64,000 bases of DNA from Atrichornis clamosus (lineage: Eukaryota > Chordata > Aves > Passeriformes > Menuridae). The notes under the pieces were generated by a model that made no database searches, had not been told where the DNA came from, and saw nothing but the letters and a program-made list of their open reading frames with translations. Shown here piece after piece: positions 22,801-37,800 of this stretch; the first letter of the stretch is position 1; every line of letters starts with the position of its first letter. The position numbers and the translations under genes were made by a program. The stretch spans positions 90,177-154,176 of the forward strand of contig WBMZ01010316.1 of the NCBI GenBank assembly GCA_013400975.1. The letters are read 5' to 3'.

Positions 22801-25800
22801 TGACTCTCTAGCCAATCTTCAAGGACCAAGATTTTTATTGATGCCACTCAAATTCTTAATTTTTGTTGGTTCAGAAGCTCCAGTAAATGTGGTCTGAGCA
22901 CAGAGCAGGGTATAGCACTTCTAGCAAATCTGGGTAACTTTCCCTTCTTATGCTAGCAAAGAACTTTGATTCCAACCAAAGACCTTGTATTTCAAGTACG
23001 TTGCTAGCATTAACACAAGTACATTTTCTGTCCTTATCGTGCCAGTCCTGCTGCCTGCTGCCCTTGGGCTGCCTGCGTTGCCATTAACAGATGGAACAAA
23101 TTGTTTGGAGGATGCAGATGAAGGGGTTGAAAGATTGGCGCTTCAGAGACATTCTGAAGTGCTAAAGTTATAGTGAAGTCTGAGGTGCATAAAAGCCCTG
23201 ATGTTCACTTCTGTGCTAGGCCAGAGAGATCACAGGCCATGTTAGTCTTAGATTAATCCAGGGATCATCTAATCACTACTTATTTCAGAAAGCTGTAGAC
23301 TAGTGCAGTCCTTAGTAGCAGTGGAAGATGGGTCACTACACTTGCACTCCTGGCTGCTTCATCAGGGCTCTCCATCTGAAATGGATATGTCTTTGTGCAA
23401 GGCTGTAAGCCCAGCTGTACAGGGAGGATGGTGTGTTTAGTTTATGCTTGTAAAACCTTTGGGAATTTGGGAAGATGGAAGCTTCCTGTGATCGCAGAAT
23501 GAATGTTTTCATTGTATAGCTTTAGAAAGGATAAGTCAGGCTCAAGAATACTGAACTTCTCAAGACGTTGAAAAATATGCAGGGCTGATAGCAGTCTAGA
23601 TACAAAGTGGTAGAGGAGTGGTTGCATATATAGTTTGGTTTGGTGGTTTTTTGGAGCTGGTGACCTTGGAGGTTTGGAAGAGGGACCTTTAAAAGTGCCT
23701 TGGTTTAAGTCCCTGTTTGAGACTAGTAGCCTAGGAAACTAGGCTGTAGCAACCTGTATTGGAAAAATGGGAAAGGACTGGATTAGAAAAAGATAGTAAG
23801 AAAGTCTTCAAGGATTTGAACCTAAAGACTTTTGCATAGTATCAATAGCATAGATAAAGCACAAAAATTGTAGCTAGCCTGAATTTACTGGAGAGGAGAC
23901 TTGAAAAAGAGTGAATGTGGACTGATAGCCCCTGCACATTTTCATGGTGGAATATAACATACTGAAAAGCACATGAAAAGAGAATTCCTTCAAGAGAGGC
24001 AAAGCTGGTGTTTTTAAGTTCTGAGTTGCCATCGTTGTGAGGATGAGCAGTGATCATCAGAACAAATAGAGCAGAATAAAAACAGAAAGCATACAGTGCT
24101 GTGGAAGTGGCCAGTAGGAGTAAAGGTGGAGAAATGAGTGCAGTTTGTAGTGCTGTCTTGCAAAAATCATAGTAGGGAAGTGCTTCCAAATAAAGTGGTC
24201 TGAGTAGTAAAATATATTGTCTGTTCTTTGTAATGTATTCTTGTGCTTAGGATGGATTGTTTTTAACTGGGAAAGACTAGAATTAAAGGGAGAGGAAGGA
24301 CAAAAACAATTTCCAAAGGGCAATATTAGAAATTCAGGGATGCGAAAAAGGTGTCGCCATTATTTAGCTTTCTGATTGCATTATTAGGCATACCTAAATC
24401 TGATTTTTTGTCCATCAAGATGCTTTTCATGCTAAAAAGTTGGCTCAAGGAAACAGACTGAATTTCTAAGGGCAGTGCTTCTATTTTTGTTAGAATAAAA
24501 GTCTGACAGTAATTACAAAATGTCCTAGTAAATGCAGGTCCCTTTAAACATTGCTTCTGAAACGTGAGTAGCAGTCTTGGCAAATAGATTTGCATGGAAG
24601 AGATCAACTAAGCCGTGCTCCTGACAAGGCATTTTTGCTTAAAAAGTGATTTGGGATCCTTCTGTAAGAAAGGCATATTGTAAAAGCTGGTTCTTTTCTC
24701 TGCATGTTATTGTATCCAGAAGATAAGGAATATTTTCAGTTATATTTGTTGCATTTTGCCTCTTCCAAGGAATACACATTGCTCTCGTAGAAGCACTGAA
24801 AATATTCCCATCTCACATATTACTAAGGAACAAATGGATGGAGCAGCTTTAAGCTACTGTATCTCAAACAGGGTGCCCTACTTCCTCAGGATTTGGGGAG
24901 CACCTTATCAGCACGGGGCCGTGGGGAGGGAGGGGCAGAGATCTCCAAGCAAGTGACTGGTGCTGTGTGTGGTGGTGCCGTGTGGCTCTGCCAGTGCATC
25001 AAGCAGGGCTAAGAAATGGAAGCTGACTGGTGAGCAGATGTGTGTAAAGAGGTTCCTGAGCTGAGGGGGCAGAACTGCAGTAGCTGTGGCCAAGCAGTGT
25101 CAGTACTGTGGTATTTCACCTTGAAATACCAGCATTAGTCTCATTTCAGTAAGAGTGCCTCTGACACAGTGATCACCACACCACATGAAATGTGTCTGAC
25201 TCGGGATCTGAACAGTGGGCAGGCCCAAACAGAGTGGGCTGATGGAACTGATCATTCAAGGCTTCAGTGCTGAGAGTTCACTGAGGCTCTAAAAGTACAG
25301 ATACAAGCTTGTGCATGCATGTGACTAAAACGGTGCTTTCCAATGTGGGTAATGCTGAGCAAAAATCCTGATGATTTTTTTTAAGTGTCTTTCATTTTAC
25401 GTTCAGTGAAAAGTGGGGAAAATATCTGTTAAAATCAGTCAGCATAATTCTGTTTACATATTTATTAATACTTTTTCTCTTTTTCTTGAAATTGAACTTA
25501 AATTTTAGAGTGTTCTGCCCAAAACATGACCCAGGGAATAGGACCAGTCACTATGGTGAGTTTCTTCAATGATTTAATTGATTTCATTTGTTTTAAAACT
25601 TTGCATCCTACAGCCAATAATTTATTTGAACAAAATAAATGTTACCACCTTCATATTGAATGGTAGATTTCTAATCTTGCAGGATTGCTTTGATTGAGAT
25701 CCACATGTATGCACAAAAATCAAGAAGGTTTTTTGAAGTAGGAGAAGTTTAAATTGAAACCTCCACAAATCTCCCTCAAAACTGACTTAAACCACCATGG

Positions 25801-28800
25801 ACCCAATCCTTCATGGAATCATTCTTCCTCTCTTTGGGCAGGTAGGCCCAAGCACCTTGTAAAATCCATGTGAGACAAGAGATCCACACACGAGTTTGCA
25901 CTTGATTAGCAAGGAGAGGGCTGTTACAGGAGAGGTCACCTTGGGATTTTAGCTGTAGTTACGCTAAAACATTCACATTTGCATCATCTATATTCACTGC
26001 AGTAGTTTTTAAAACAGGGCCTTTCTTTCTGAAGGATCCCAAAGCTTTTTAAGTGTAACAAAAGGGTTATTTAACCCCTGTTTAAGGATTGCTTCCTGTG
26101 CTACAGAAATGCAGCTTCATTTGGCGGTCCTGGTCCTTGCTGATTCAGAGGTAGTTGGGAATCTCACTGAATTAATCAACCAAAGCTGGATTTTGTTAGC
26201 CTATTGCATACATCTCTGCTCAAGTGAAGTGGGTCCTAGACCAGCCTTCACTCTGAAGTTAAGCACTCAAGCTGACAGTGGTATGCTCCCATTAGAGTCA
26301 AGCAAATTTTGGTTAATCTTGACAGAATCTTTCTTGTTCCACCCTGATGCCACTTAAGGGCAGGTTAGGTGATTATTATTTAAGCTTTGAGTTATGAGGT
26401 CTGGGACTTCTTAGCCAGACATATGGTCTGTTTAGTATCTGATATTGCTGTGGTTCACTAACCAAATGCATCTTCTAAGTTTACTTGGTAGCTTTGTTTT
26501 TAACTTATCCATAATTCTGAGTCCCAACCTTCCTCCCCTTTTAAAAATAAATTTGATTTCTGTGGTCTAATGATTTTCAGTCTGTTGGGGCGGCCCAGGG
26601 TCCCAGGTATTCTCCTGCCCAATTGCTGGACAAGGCCAGGATTGCTTTGTTTCCAGTATGAGATGATATTAAGGCATTAGGTCCAGTCCTGTAGACCACC
26701 TCCTTCATAAGTAGGATTTAAATCTTACGAGGTTGAATCACAGAATGGTTTGCCTTGGAAGGGACTTTGAAGATTACCTAGTTCCAACCCCCTTTCTGTG
26801 GGCAGGGAGATCTTTCACTAGACCAGGCTCTGAAAGCCCCGTCCAGTCTGACCTTGAAAATTTCCAGAGATGAGGCATCTATAATTTCTCTGAACAACCT
26901 GTTCTACAGTGTCACCACTCTTACAGTAAAGAATTTCTTCCTAATATCTATCTCTTTCAGTTTGAAGCCATCTGCCTTTGTTTTATCACTACAAGCTCTT
27001 GTCCAAAGTCACTTTCTGGCTTTCTTGTAGCCCACTTTAGGTTCTGGATGGTTTTCGTGTCTTCAAATGCTGCATATGCAATGTTCCCTGAGAAGAGAGT
27101 TTTCTCCTAGAGGAGTTCTTCCAGAGGCACTTAATTTAGAGACCCTCTCTTTGTGAGATGGATTCTGCTGGCAGTGTCTGCCCTGCATCCTGGATAAGCT
27201 CCTCTCACCTCCTGAGAGAGTAGCTGTACCCTAGAAAGTGGGAAGCAGCTGGGAGAGTTGGGTAAAAGACACTTAATTCCCCAAGCCCAATGTCTTTTGC
27301 TTCTAAGCAGCTCTTGGATGCACACATGGCACTTAGAATAGCCAGAGGTATCAGCTGGAGAGTAGGCTGAAGTGACAGGTGCCCTGTCTGCCCCACTCCT
27401 GGGCCATCTGGGCAGGCGGGGGACACCTGAGGTGTTTGCAGGTCCACACAGAGTGGGTAGTGAGACAGGCTGGGATGGAAGTGCTGTGGCTACGTAGTAG
27501 ATTTGCTTTTCAGGGTCCAACTCAGATGAGGTGCCACAAGAGCAGGAGCTGCCTGTCCAGGCCTGGTTTCCCCAGTAGTTTGGAGACAATCAGATCAAGG
27601 AAGATCCCCTTGTTCTTGGTTCATACAATATTCTTGTGCTGAAATGTCAGGGTTCTGCTGTGTGATTGGAAGGGGATAAGGTGCCTTAGGGGCCAAGAAC
27701 TCTCCTCGCAGCTCTGTGCAGCAGGAATGGGAGAACAGCTTGGACTTGGATACAGGCTCCAACCTCTACTTAACTGGAAAAGCTGGATGTGGACAGAGTA
27801 AAGGCTGACAAACGCAGGAGAGCAGCAAACAGTGTGCAGGGCAGGAGGGGTTTGGCTGCTCTTCAGACTGTGTTCTTGTTGTATAAGGCATCCTTGCAGG
27901 AAATATCAGGGAGAGCTGAGAAAATCCCATCATGTGTCAAAGGTATCATGCTGGACAGCAAGAAACATTTTGTACCTATACCAGTGTCTCCTGGACTGCC
28001 CCAAATTAGGCCTTACAGCTTTATTTTGGGTGAAGTGAGAGACTGTGATTTCCTTTCAGGCCATGAAAAATGCAAATGCACGGCACCGGTGCCCAAAGCC
28101 CAAACTTGTTTCAACAGCTTCCTTGTGCTGCAGTGACTCCTCATTCCTCTTGATAGGGTTTCTAGCAGGAAAGACCTTACTAAGTGCTGCTCAAAGGTTC
28201 TGGAAGTAAACAGGGAAGGGGATGTATAATACCACTGCACTTTAAACATTCAGGCTTTGGTGGGTGTGATACCAAGCGGGTTAGTTCAATTTTTACTGTG
28301 CCTGTGAAACTTTTAGCAGAGAAACAAGGCTAGCAAAAACAGCCTTCCAGCAAGGATGTTTGGAAGATAAGGAGACATAACGAAGGACTAAATCTGGGAG
28401 CTTGGGGTGGGATTTATGGTAATGGATAAATTGTAACATGCATTTAGTCACTATGTATAAGCAACACACTCCTAGAATCACGTGTTCATGTTGGGTTAGA
28501 AGAATCCTTTGTGCACCTCAGGCCTGAATAAATGATGCCCTCTTTAACACCAAATTAGTGTTAATGAGTCTTATTCTGATATTTTGGACATTTAGTGACA
28601 GTAATTGGTGATCCAGATAGGACCTCAGCCTGCTACATTTGGTAACAGGTGGTTGAACTCTTCTCTGCCTTTCTCTGCTCCTGCTGTGTCCTCCTTGCCA
28701 GTGTTACCCTTCTCTGCTTGTGATGCTGTAGCTGTTTCCAAAAGCTGCCAGTTGTGATGTTGGCAAGAGGCTGGTGCGTGCCGATGGAAAGGACACAGTG

Positions 28801-31800
28801 AAAGCAGATGATTTTGCAAAGATCTCGTACCACATCACTAAAAACACTTTGTAGGATAACTAATATTAAGCTGACAAGTTGAATTGCTTCTGGAGGTTTT
28901 CTAGGAGGGTCATTATATCGATGAAAAACCTAATGTCATTTGTATGTCTTTGAGACATCTAAAATAATTCTTTACATAGTCTTAGTTTTGAGGGTGTATT
29001 AACGTAAACAAGAATTTTCTGGAAAAAACCCCAGTTTTTACCGCCTAGAGGTAGTGCTGCTGACAGGGAGAATTAGTTCACTCTGCCACAATTAAAAATC
29101 TGATGAGTTTAAAAGGTTAAATGATATCCTAGTGCTACAGTAATTTGCCCTTTTTTTGTAATTTTTTTAAATGGAAGTAACCTGGATTCCACTGAAATGT
29201 CAGGTATTTGGAGAAACTGAAACATGCTCTTGCCTTTCCACCCAAAGTGCCTCACTTTTGTAGCTTTTTGGGAACAGGGAATTTGAATGATGTGTGATGG
29301 TCAGTCTGAGGTTGTCATTTTTGTTACTCTGTTGTTTCTTGATTCCTAGATGCAGCTAATAAGAAGAGAAGACATACATTGACATCTCCTGCCATCACGG
29401 AAGATATGGTAATTGTGAATTTCGGTTGTTCTAAAACAGGGAACCCACATCTGCTGCAGCAAAGGACTTACTTAGCGAAGTATTTTGACAACGTGTTCAG
29501 AAAGAGCCTTCTCACAGAAGCAGTTTACTTGTCCTTTACAGCTGCCTTGTTTGGATCTTGCTGTTCTGTCAAACCAAACCTGTTTGCACTTGGAGCTGCT
29601 TCGGGCAGAGCCGGTGCTGCCCTCGGGTAATGCGGCACAAATGCAGTAGGAACCTCCAAACCAGGCTGACCCGGTGCCTGTGATCTTGGCATGAACAAAA
29701 AGAGCTTCCCTTTGGGGCTCCTCTTCTTTGGAAGTACTGTGCCCCTCTGGTTTGCTTAGGGCTTGACACAGCTTCCAGCAAAAACTGCTTTTGATGAGTC
29801 ACTTGGCTTTTTAAACCTTCACTTGTCTGTGAGTCTGTGCTCATGGTAAACGTGGCAGACTTTCATTGTAGATCAGGCAGTTCTCGGCTCTGCTGGTGGA
29901 GATGGCCTTCCCAAGGGTTTGGAGCTATCAAGCAAACGTCCCTCTGGTTGCAGGGGGAGTTGTTTTACAGGCTGTTGTTAGAAAACCTGTAAATACAGCT
30001 TATTTTAAGTTTTGAGGTGATTCTCCTGGCTCTACAGAAGCGTGCATGGAAATTCCCTTTGATATTTGGAGGGGCTGGGATTTCTCCTTTCTAGAGGAAT
30101 TGGCATCCAGCTTTCCTCAGGGGAAAAACATCTGCCTTTCCCGGGTCTTGAGATTAAAGAGAGATCACATGAGGGGATGTGAATGATCTTTGAAGATTTT
30201 ATCTGTACTGTTTAGTCCTGTTGTCAGGGTAGGGTGTTTGCATCCTAGAATTTCTCAGCTGTAAATACAAGTATAGTCCTGGTGTTATAACTGAGATTCA
30301 TTTGAGCAGTTGCCCACAGTCTTGTTCTGTTTCCACTGCTCTCCCATGGTAGTGATCTCAGAAATCAATACAAACACTATAAATAAAAAGCTGAGGGGCT
30401 CCAAGATTTATCACTGTGGGGTAAATTGTTTGCCATTGTGTAAGCGATGCATTTTTACACAGGTAGAGTTCTGTGACAGAGCTTGTGAATTGTTTGTAGT
30501 GCTGTGGTAAGACATGGAACAGGAGAGAACAGCTGTATCCTGTCCAGAGGAAGATAAAAATACTCCCCCTTTCCTCCCAAATCCTTTCTAGTATTACATT
30601 AGGTCTAGAGAATTAAACATCATTTGCCCTGGGAATTAGCAATAGGCATTTGTTAACTTCTCTGCTGTTTGAAAATTCAACGATTAAGGATGGTGGTGTC
30701 CCAGGTATTTCTTAAAGTGTTTTTGCTTTGAAGCAGTTTTTGCTTCCATTTTAAAAAATGGAATGTCTGGAGAGGACTATTGTTAGCCATGCAGAGAAGC
30801 TGACTGTATTCACAGAAATGTGGACTGCTTTTTATCTTTCTGCTAAGGCAGAAGTAAGGTAATGAAAATGGCAGTAAATGTCAATATGATGTAAAAATGT
30901 CTTGTTTTGATTTTCTTACAGAGGACAGAAGAGACAGCAGAAGAAAACCATTTACGAATAGTAAAAAGAAAAAACAACAGGCATAAAGGTGAGACTCACT
31001 TTATAGAGCAGCTGGGAGGTACCTCTAGGAGGTGCTATGATGTGTTATGTTGAAGTCCAGTGCTTAGAGATGGCTGGTAGCAAATGCTGTACTGCAAATG
31101 TATCTTTATTATTCTCCTGAGACGAGTGACCCTCCAAGCTCTAGTGTGGCAGGGGAAGTCTGATTTGCAGAATGTGCAAGTTTTAATAACTGTGCAGCAA
31201 ACAAATGTCTGTGGTTTGGGTGAGTGAGCCTTGCTGTGTGATGTGAGCCAGTGATTCAGCTGGGAATGCCCCCACTCTGGCTGGCTGCTGCATTCAGTTC
31301 TCTCTCCTGCAAACAGGGATGCCTCTGCCTGACCCCCGTCCTCCATATCAGTACAGTTAAATTTAGAAGGGAACCAGTCCTTCTTCACCTCGGTCTCCTT
31401 GTGCTGAGGCCCTCTTGAAGGAGAGGGGTGCAGTCCTGCCAGGTGGTGCTCTGGAATGGGTTAGCAGAGGAGGTGCTGTGAGCAGGGGTAGAACACATCT
31501 TACCTTCTGGGTGTACACAGGGTGATTAATATAGTGTTTTACTGCATAAATACGGTATTACGACAGTGAGATGGATCACAGGACCTATCCTTCAGTGCTG
31601 CAGTTTACTTGTTATCCTGAAGCTCTTGTTGCAATTGCTTGTTGGGGTTCTGCTGTCTCTTGGAAGGTGCTAGTGGTGATTATTCACCTGACTATGGATA
31701 TGTTCAGTGCGTAGGCATGGTATTGCAGGTGGCTGCCTAGTGGCTTTTTCTGATTTTTTTCTACCACCGTAAAGAACAGGAAACCTATAAAGAATCCTGA

Positions 31801-34800
31801 AATACTCGAAGGGCATCTCATGTAAGTGAGATGACATTTCTTCTCCCACAAATGTTTCCAGTAAAACATAACATTGTTTTTAATGGAGACTGGCAGACTG
31901 CTGTGAGCTGTCCAATAGCTCTTTCCTTTTGAACAGCCCATTGCATTGATCTTACTGAAACTTGTCACTGACCAGCTGCTCTGAGATGAAGAAAAAATGA
32001 CTATTTCCCTAGCAATCCAAATTTGACAAAGTAGGTATATAAAATGGGCTGTAACAAACAAGTTTTGTTGCCTGGATCACTTGGAGTAAAAGTAGCCTCA
32101 GTTTTTACCAAATCCAATACTGATTCATTTCTTGCACTGTTTTCTCTGCCTTAGTCTGCTCAGTCCATGGTGTGGTCCTAAGGATTGGAGGAAAGGCAAG
32201 CAAGACAAATCACTAGGTGGCATCAGGAAGCTTTAGGAGTGGCACATTCAGAGTTGTGGAGATATTTGCTTTTGATGAATGAAGCCAAATCTAGAGCTTA
32301 GGGAATTTTACACCCAGTACAGTGCTTGCATTTGCCTGACCACTTTTTTGTTCCCACTGATAAAGGTTGTGTGGGTGGCTGGAGGAACCAGAGATTTGCA
32401 TTATTATTTAGTAAAGGGAGGATTTTGGCCAAAGTTTTCGTTTCTGAAGAGAGGGAGTAAAGCCCACTTTACAGATCACTTCTGTATAAGAGTGGTTTTG
32501 TGTTTTAACAGTTCGAATAGACTTTGTTAGGAAATGCAAACAAGCTGGGCTTCTGGATGACATATTTGAAGAAATGCTGGACACACTTCACCTGGCGCAG
32601 GAAAAACTGATGGATGACAACACTTCAGAAACAGGTATGGAGACACAGGGGACTCTGCTGTCAAAGCAGAGATGCGGATCTGAATCCCAGGCACTTGGCC
32701 CTGGCCACCTTCCTGAGGATACTGTGGTGCTAAATAACTCAGTCCTGTCTTATCTCTGCAGCTGTACAGGAGGTTGAGAATGACCTTCCTTTTTAAATGA
32801 GCATTTAAAATGAAAATTCCAAGGAACTTCTTTCTCAACATTATATGAGAGCTGCCAATTCAGCATCTCTAGTGAGACCTTCTGACTTAAATTTTTGAAA
32901 TCACTTTTTACCCCTTGGCATAAGCATAGGAAGGTTCACTCCAGCCTTTTCCCAAGCACTGAAGAACAGAGAGGTCCTGAAGAGAACCAGGTTTTACTTG
33001 AGTCAAAAGTTCGTGTTGCTCTTGCAGCATCACAGAGGGAGACCAGCTGTATGTTAATATCAGCACTCTCTTCTGAGTGACAAATCCCTGAGTATGTACA
33101 TTTTAAGTCTTTGGATGATTTGTCACAACTGTACTGTCAGCTGTTAGTGTCTATTTTATCAGTTTATCAGCTTGTATGAAGTACTTTGTTCTTGAAGAAT
33201 TCCAGTCTAATGTTGCTTTCTCCACAACACAGTTAAAGAAAATTTCAAACCTTCCTCTCCTGTTGTCCTCTCAGTTTTACAAAGTTACGAGTAATAGCTT
33301 TGCATAAAGGATGCTATTTTTTGCAAAGTAACTGAAGCAAGTGAAAGTGAAATGTCCCACCTGGGGAAGTCTTCCTTCATGAGCAGCTTGTGTGTGGGCA
33401 TGACAGCAGCTGCTGGAAGCAGCAGTGAAGTCCAGGACACATTAGTGGTTCAGAGTCTGCACTACAAAGGAAACCTCTTAATGGTCAGTTGAACTCTGTG
33501 AGTGTTTTGTATTTTGCTTCAACAGAAGCCTTGGTGTGAAACTGAGGCAGAATTCTTGGATGTTTCTTAACATTGAACAGGGATAGCTCTGTCCCATGTC
33601 ACGTGATCTGTTGGAAGGAATTGGTGCAGTCATCCCTGCCATCACACAGTCCTGGCACGATGAAGCGAAATATGACTTACGTATATTCCTCCTTTTTAAA
33701 GGGACTGTTCATGTGGTGCAGACCCAAAAAGGGAATTATTTTCTGTATGAAACTAAGAAGAAACTGGAATTGACAACTTGATCCTTCTTTCTCAATACAG
33801 ATTATATGAGAAGGAAGACATCTTAAAACCTCAAGCAATCAGTATGATGGAAAATAAATAATTACTGTTTTGTGGTACTTCTAAGGTAGGGCTCTGTAAA
33901 CCTTTACTTGGTAATACTAAATCAAATTATCTCTTTCCCCAGAGTATGAAGAGACAGTAATGTCACTGTTTGACTGTGGACTGTTTGAAAATATACTGAC
34001 AAATATTCATTCAGGTATGTGCAGAAAAGCTGTCAGAGCAGTAGCAGTTGGCCTGGGGTTTGGCATTGAAGTCATTCTAATGAGACTTTTGATAAAACAA
34101 TAATTTAAAATGAAAATTCCAAGAAATGTTTTTTCTCAACATTATATAAACAGTTGAATAAAAGCCACTACTACCTGAATTTTTAGAAATATAGTATGTC
34201 AGATTTGGCTGGCTGTCCTCAAGGAGGGGCCAGCTCACAGTTCCACAGCTTTAAAAGGCTAAAGGGTCTCTTGCCCCGGGGGAACTCCCCTCTCCTGCAG
34301 CTTATTTGGGTTCCTTCTCCACAGCCTCCCTTCCACAGCCTGCCAGAGTTACAGCTCTGCTGCTGTCTGACAGGTGCTGGGCAGACTCCTGCTTTCAACT
34401 GAAACACAACAGCCAAACTCCAGAAGAACTGACCTGGACTGGGTGGCAGTTGTGCTTGGAAAAATAAGATGAAAATGCTCAGAGTAAAAGAGAAACAAGG
34501 GCAGGAGCAGTGGCTGGGGACCACTGGTGTGGAAGGAAACTGGGGCTTGGACTCCAGTCTCAGCTGTTTCAAGCAACAAGGCTAAAGCTGTTTTTCAGAC
34601 AGGCAAGTTTCATGCTCCCATTTCCCTCTTAAACAGTTGTTCAAACAACATTTGCTTTAATTTATTCCAGTGAAAAGGGTTTTAATTAGCTAATGTTGAG
34701 GTTCAGTGTGTGAAGATGATGTTTTCTGTTTTTCCTTCACTTGACTGAAAAAGCCAGGTTCCTCCCTTCCTGTTCTTGCGTTTGAATTCCTTTTTCAGCA

Positions 34801-37800
34801 GTTGGAGCGTCTGGTGTTGCAATTGTCTGACACAAGGTTGCACCAGTGCATTAAAACATCTCTGCTCGGAATTCCTCACGTGAAACAACCTTGGATCACA
34901 GTTGTTTCTTTCACAGCTGCATCAATTATTTCATCCTCTTCTCATCTTACAGGAAAATTTCTTGATATTGGCACCTACGTGCACAGAGCCATGTGATTCT
35001 TGTGGGTACAAGCTGTTCCCTTTGTAATTCCCCATGACCAAGCAGCTCAGTTCTTCCTGTACCACACAGTCTTCTTTTCTGACACCTTTTAATTTCAAGG
35101 TCAATAATGAGAACACACATCAAGTTTGGTTCCAAAACTGATCCAGGAGGAGGTCTTTAAATGAACCAGTGAGAAAGGAATGAAAACCATGTTAATAACA
35201 AGTGAAACTGTAGGGAGGGAAGCAAATCACCAGCCTCTCCTTTTTTTTTTCTTCCTTGTTGTTGTTGTTGTAATCTGCTTTATAAGCTCTAGCTAGCAAG
35301 TCTCTGTGGTGATGTACCACGTCAAGGACTACATAAAGTAGGACGTGTATAAATACTGTGTCTCAAGCTGATGATTTTGTGTCATCTGCCATGCTTTGCC
35401 TTCAGTCCATTTTTGCATTTTATCTTTTTTCACTTCTTGGATCATCATGCAAAGCCTGTTCTAAAGCCTTGTGGGTCAGCACAGCAAGGTTACTCTGAAC
35501 TGTAGCTGTTGATAGGGCTTTTTAAAATCCTTTTTCTATGTAGGGATACACAGTCCTTTTGCAGCATGCAGCTTTACTACAAGCTCGATGCATGTAAAAC
35601 CTTCCACATGGGATATGCTGTTGCCTCAGCAGCGGTTTCAGATTTCTAGGTTGGAGGTTCTGTCCTCTCTTCCAAGGAAAAGGACTTCCTTTAGTTTTGC
35701 TTTCAGTTCTGTTGTGTGTCCTGCTTTGGCAGGACACCTCCATCATTTTCCCTTTCCTCTGCGGTGGTCAGCAGTCTGTCTAGTAGCTTTTGAGCTCCTT
35801 GACAGCATTTGTTCTCGGGCTTGTAGTAGCAAATTCTGCAATTCAGTTGCACAGACAAAGGCCATGATAATGTTAAACTGTTGTGTGGTTCCTTCACTGA
35901 GAGCCCCATAGCACTTTTCTTATGGAAGAGCAAGGGCAGCCATTCCAGGTCCACGTCCCTCAGGCCATTCCCGATTTTACAGAAATAAGATATTCTTTCC
36001 CTTTAGGTTATTTCCTGTATGAGGTGGAAGGCTCCCAGTCTGTTATCTGCTCTCCTGTGGGAGCGATTCTACAGGTCAGTCATTCCCATCATTGACATCT
36101 TTCTCTGGGCCACTTCTGTTTCTGCCACATCCTTGGCAGAAGAGAACCTGAGCTTTGTGTCTTCCATCTGTAGCTCTCCCAAATGCTGAGTACATCATCA
36201 CAGAATCACAGAGTGTTCTGAGTTGGAAGGGACCCCCAAGGATCATCGAGTCCAACTCTTAAGTGGCCCGTATGGGGATTGAGTAACCTTGGCACAATTA
36301 GCACCGTGCTCTAACTGAGCTGTTTGGTTTATTTCTGACGATTTATTAGTTCATATCCAGATACTCTCTAAGAGGGTTTTTTTTCCAGTTGCCACTTGTA
36401 TGTGTTCAGCTTCTTCAGCTATGTGTCACCTGACTGCAGAGAGAAGGGGTATCTGCTTCTCTTCGGTCAGAGCTAGGATGGAGCACCAAGTCCCTCTTCA
36501 GTGAACTGCTACCGCAATTTTCCAGGGGCAGCAGGCACCGTCATTGTTCTGGCTGTCTGTTTTCCACACCCAACTCTGAGTAATGTATTTAAAAATGCAT
36601 GCCTGTACATAATCTTCCACATAAACACCCAGACAGCAGGTGATGGCCTTTCTGACTACAGAGGAAGAAGCAGCAGGGAGGCAAAAGGCCAAAGGGTTCC
36701 TTTTTTTTTTAATATTAGTTAAGGTTCTGTAATTCTGAATGGCACAAGGTAGATATCTGGAGATAATTTCTCCATTCTACTCACTGCAGCTTTGGAGACA
36801 TCCTTCAACATCTTCCCCCGCAAAAGAGGAACAATATATTGAGTTTGTAAAAAATGTCTTTTCTGATCCTAGTAAGAAGGAAGTCTTGACATTCTCACAC
36901 ACTGAAAAAGTCATTTGTTGTTCACAGACCAGTGTTGCTGCTCCGAGGTCACCAGCACCTCTGTGTGTCTTCTTAACTGAGCAAAGCAGGTGCTTCATTT
37001 AAAACTTGCAATTAACGCTGTAAGGTTGTGGTGATGCTTCTGAATATTGACAAGGCCCCTTACTGACCTCTCACTGACTTCAATAATCTTTAACGTTAGG
37101 GAAATGGAAGCAGCAGAGGGAAGCAGAAATGCAGTCAAGCAGGGCTTTGCAAATAAGGTAAACAACTTGGTTAATCCCATCAGGATACTGTCAATAATGA
37201 TTTTGCCAGAAGCAGGAGAATAAACGCTATTGAACTGTGTTTTTGCTAATCAAGCGAACGCAGTTTTCTAAACCATCTCTTTTTAGGTTTATTTTTGTTG
37301 TTGGCTAAAATCCACTAGGCTTCTAAATTTGCTTTAGGAGTGTCATTTAGAGGTATTATCTTTAAAGATTTAAAATGCATCTTTATTGGAGGAGTTGTCA
37401 TACAAATGGATTCTGAAAACAGAACTCATGTTAAAGCTCATACATCATTTAACACAGGGTTAGTAACTAATAATTTTTACATACGCTGTGATGATTTAAA
37501 TTTAATCTCAAAATTAGCTACATTACAGATTTGAGCATATGGATGACAGAGTATGTGATTACTGCTTTGTGCTTTCTCTGATACCCCCAGTCAGGCTCTT
37601 TCATCAGACACACAGTCCAGCTCTTTATGAAGACACCAAGTGTGCAGGGTGGTGGGTTACAGACATTGCTGCAGAAAGGCAGAGGTTTTATTGTAGGTTA
37701 AACTGAGCATTGGGAGCCTCTGCAGTGTTAATGAATATGTAACATGTATTTTATGTTAATAATAGTTATAGATAATATATTTTTATCCCTTCATAAAAAA

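Noticed and set aside
36265..36325. Possible functional tRNA-Ile gene
   Set aside because: The B box and the 5' end are degraded and the 3' side runs straight into a CR1-type tail, so it is a SINE head.
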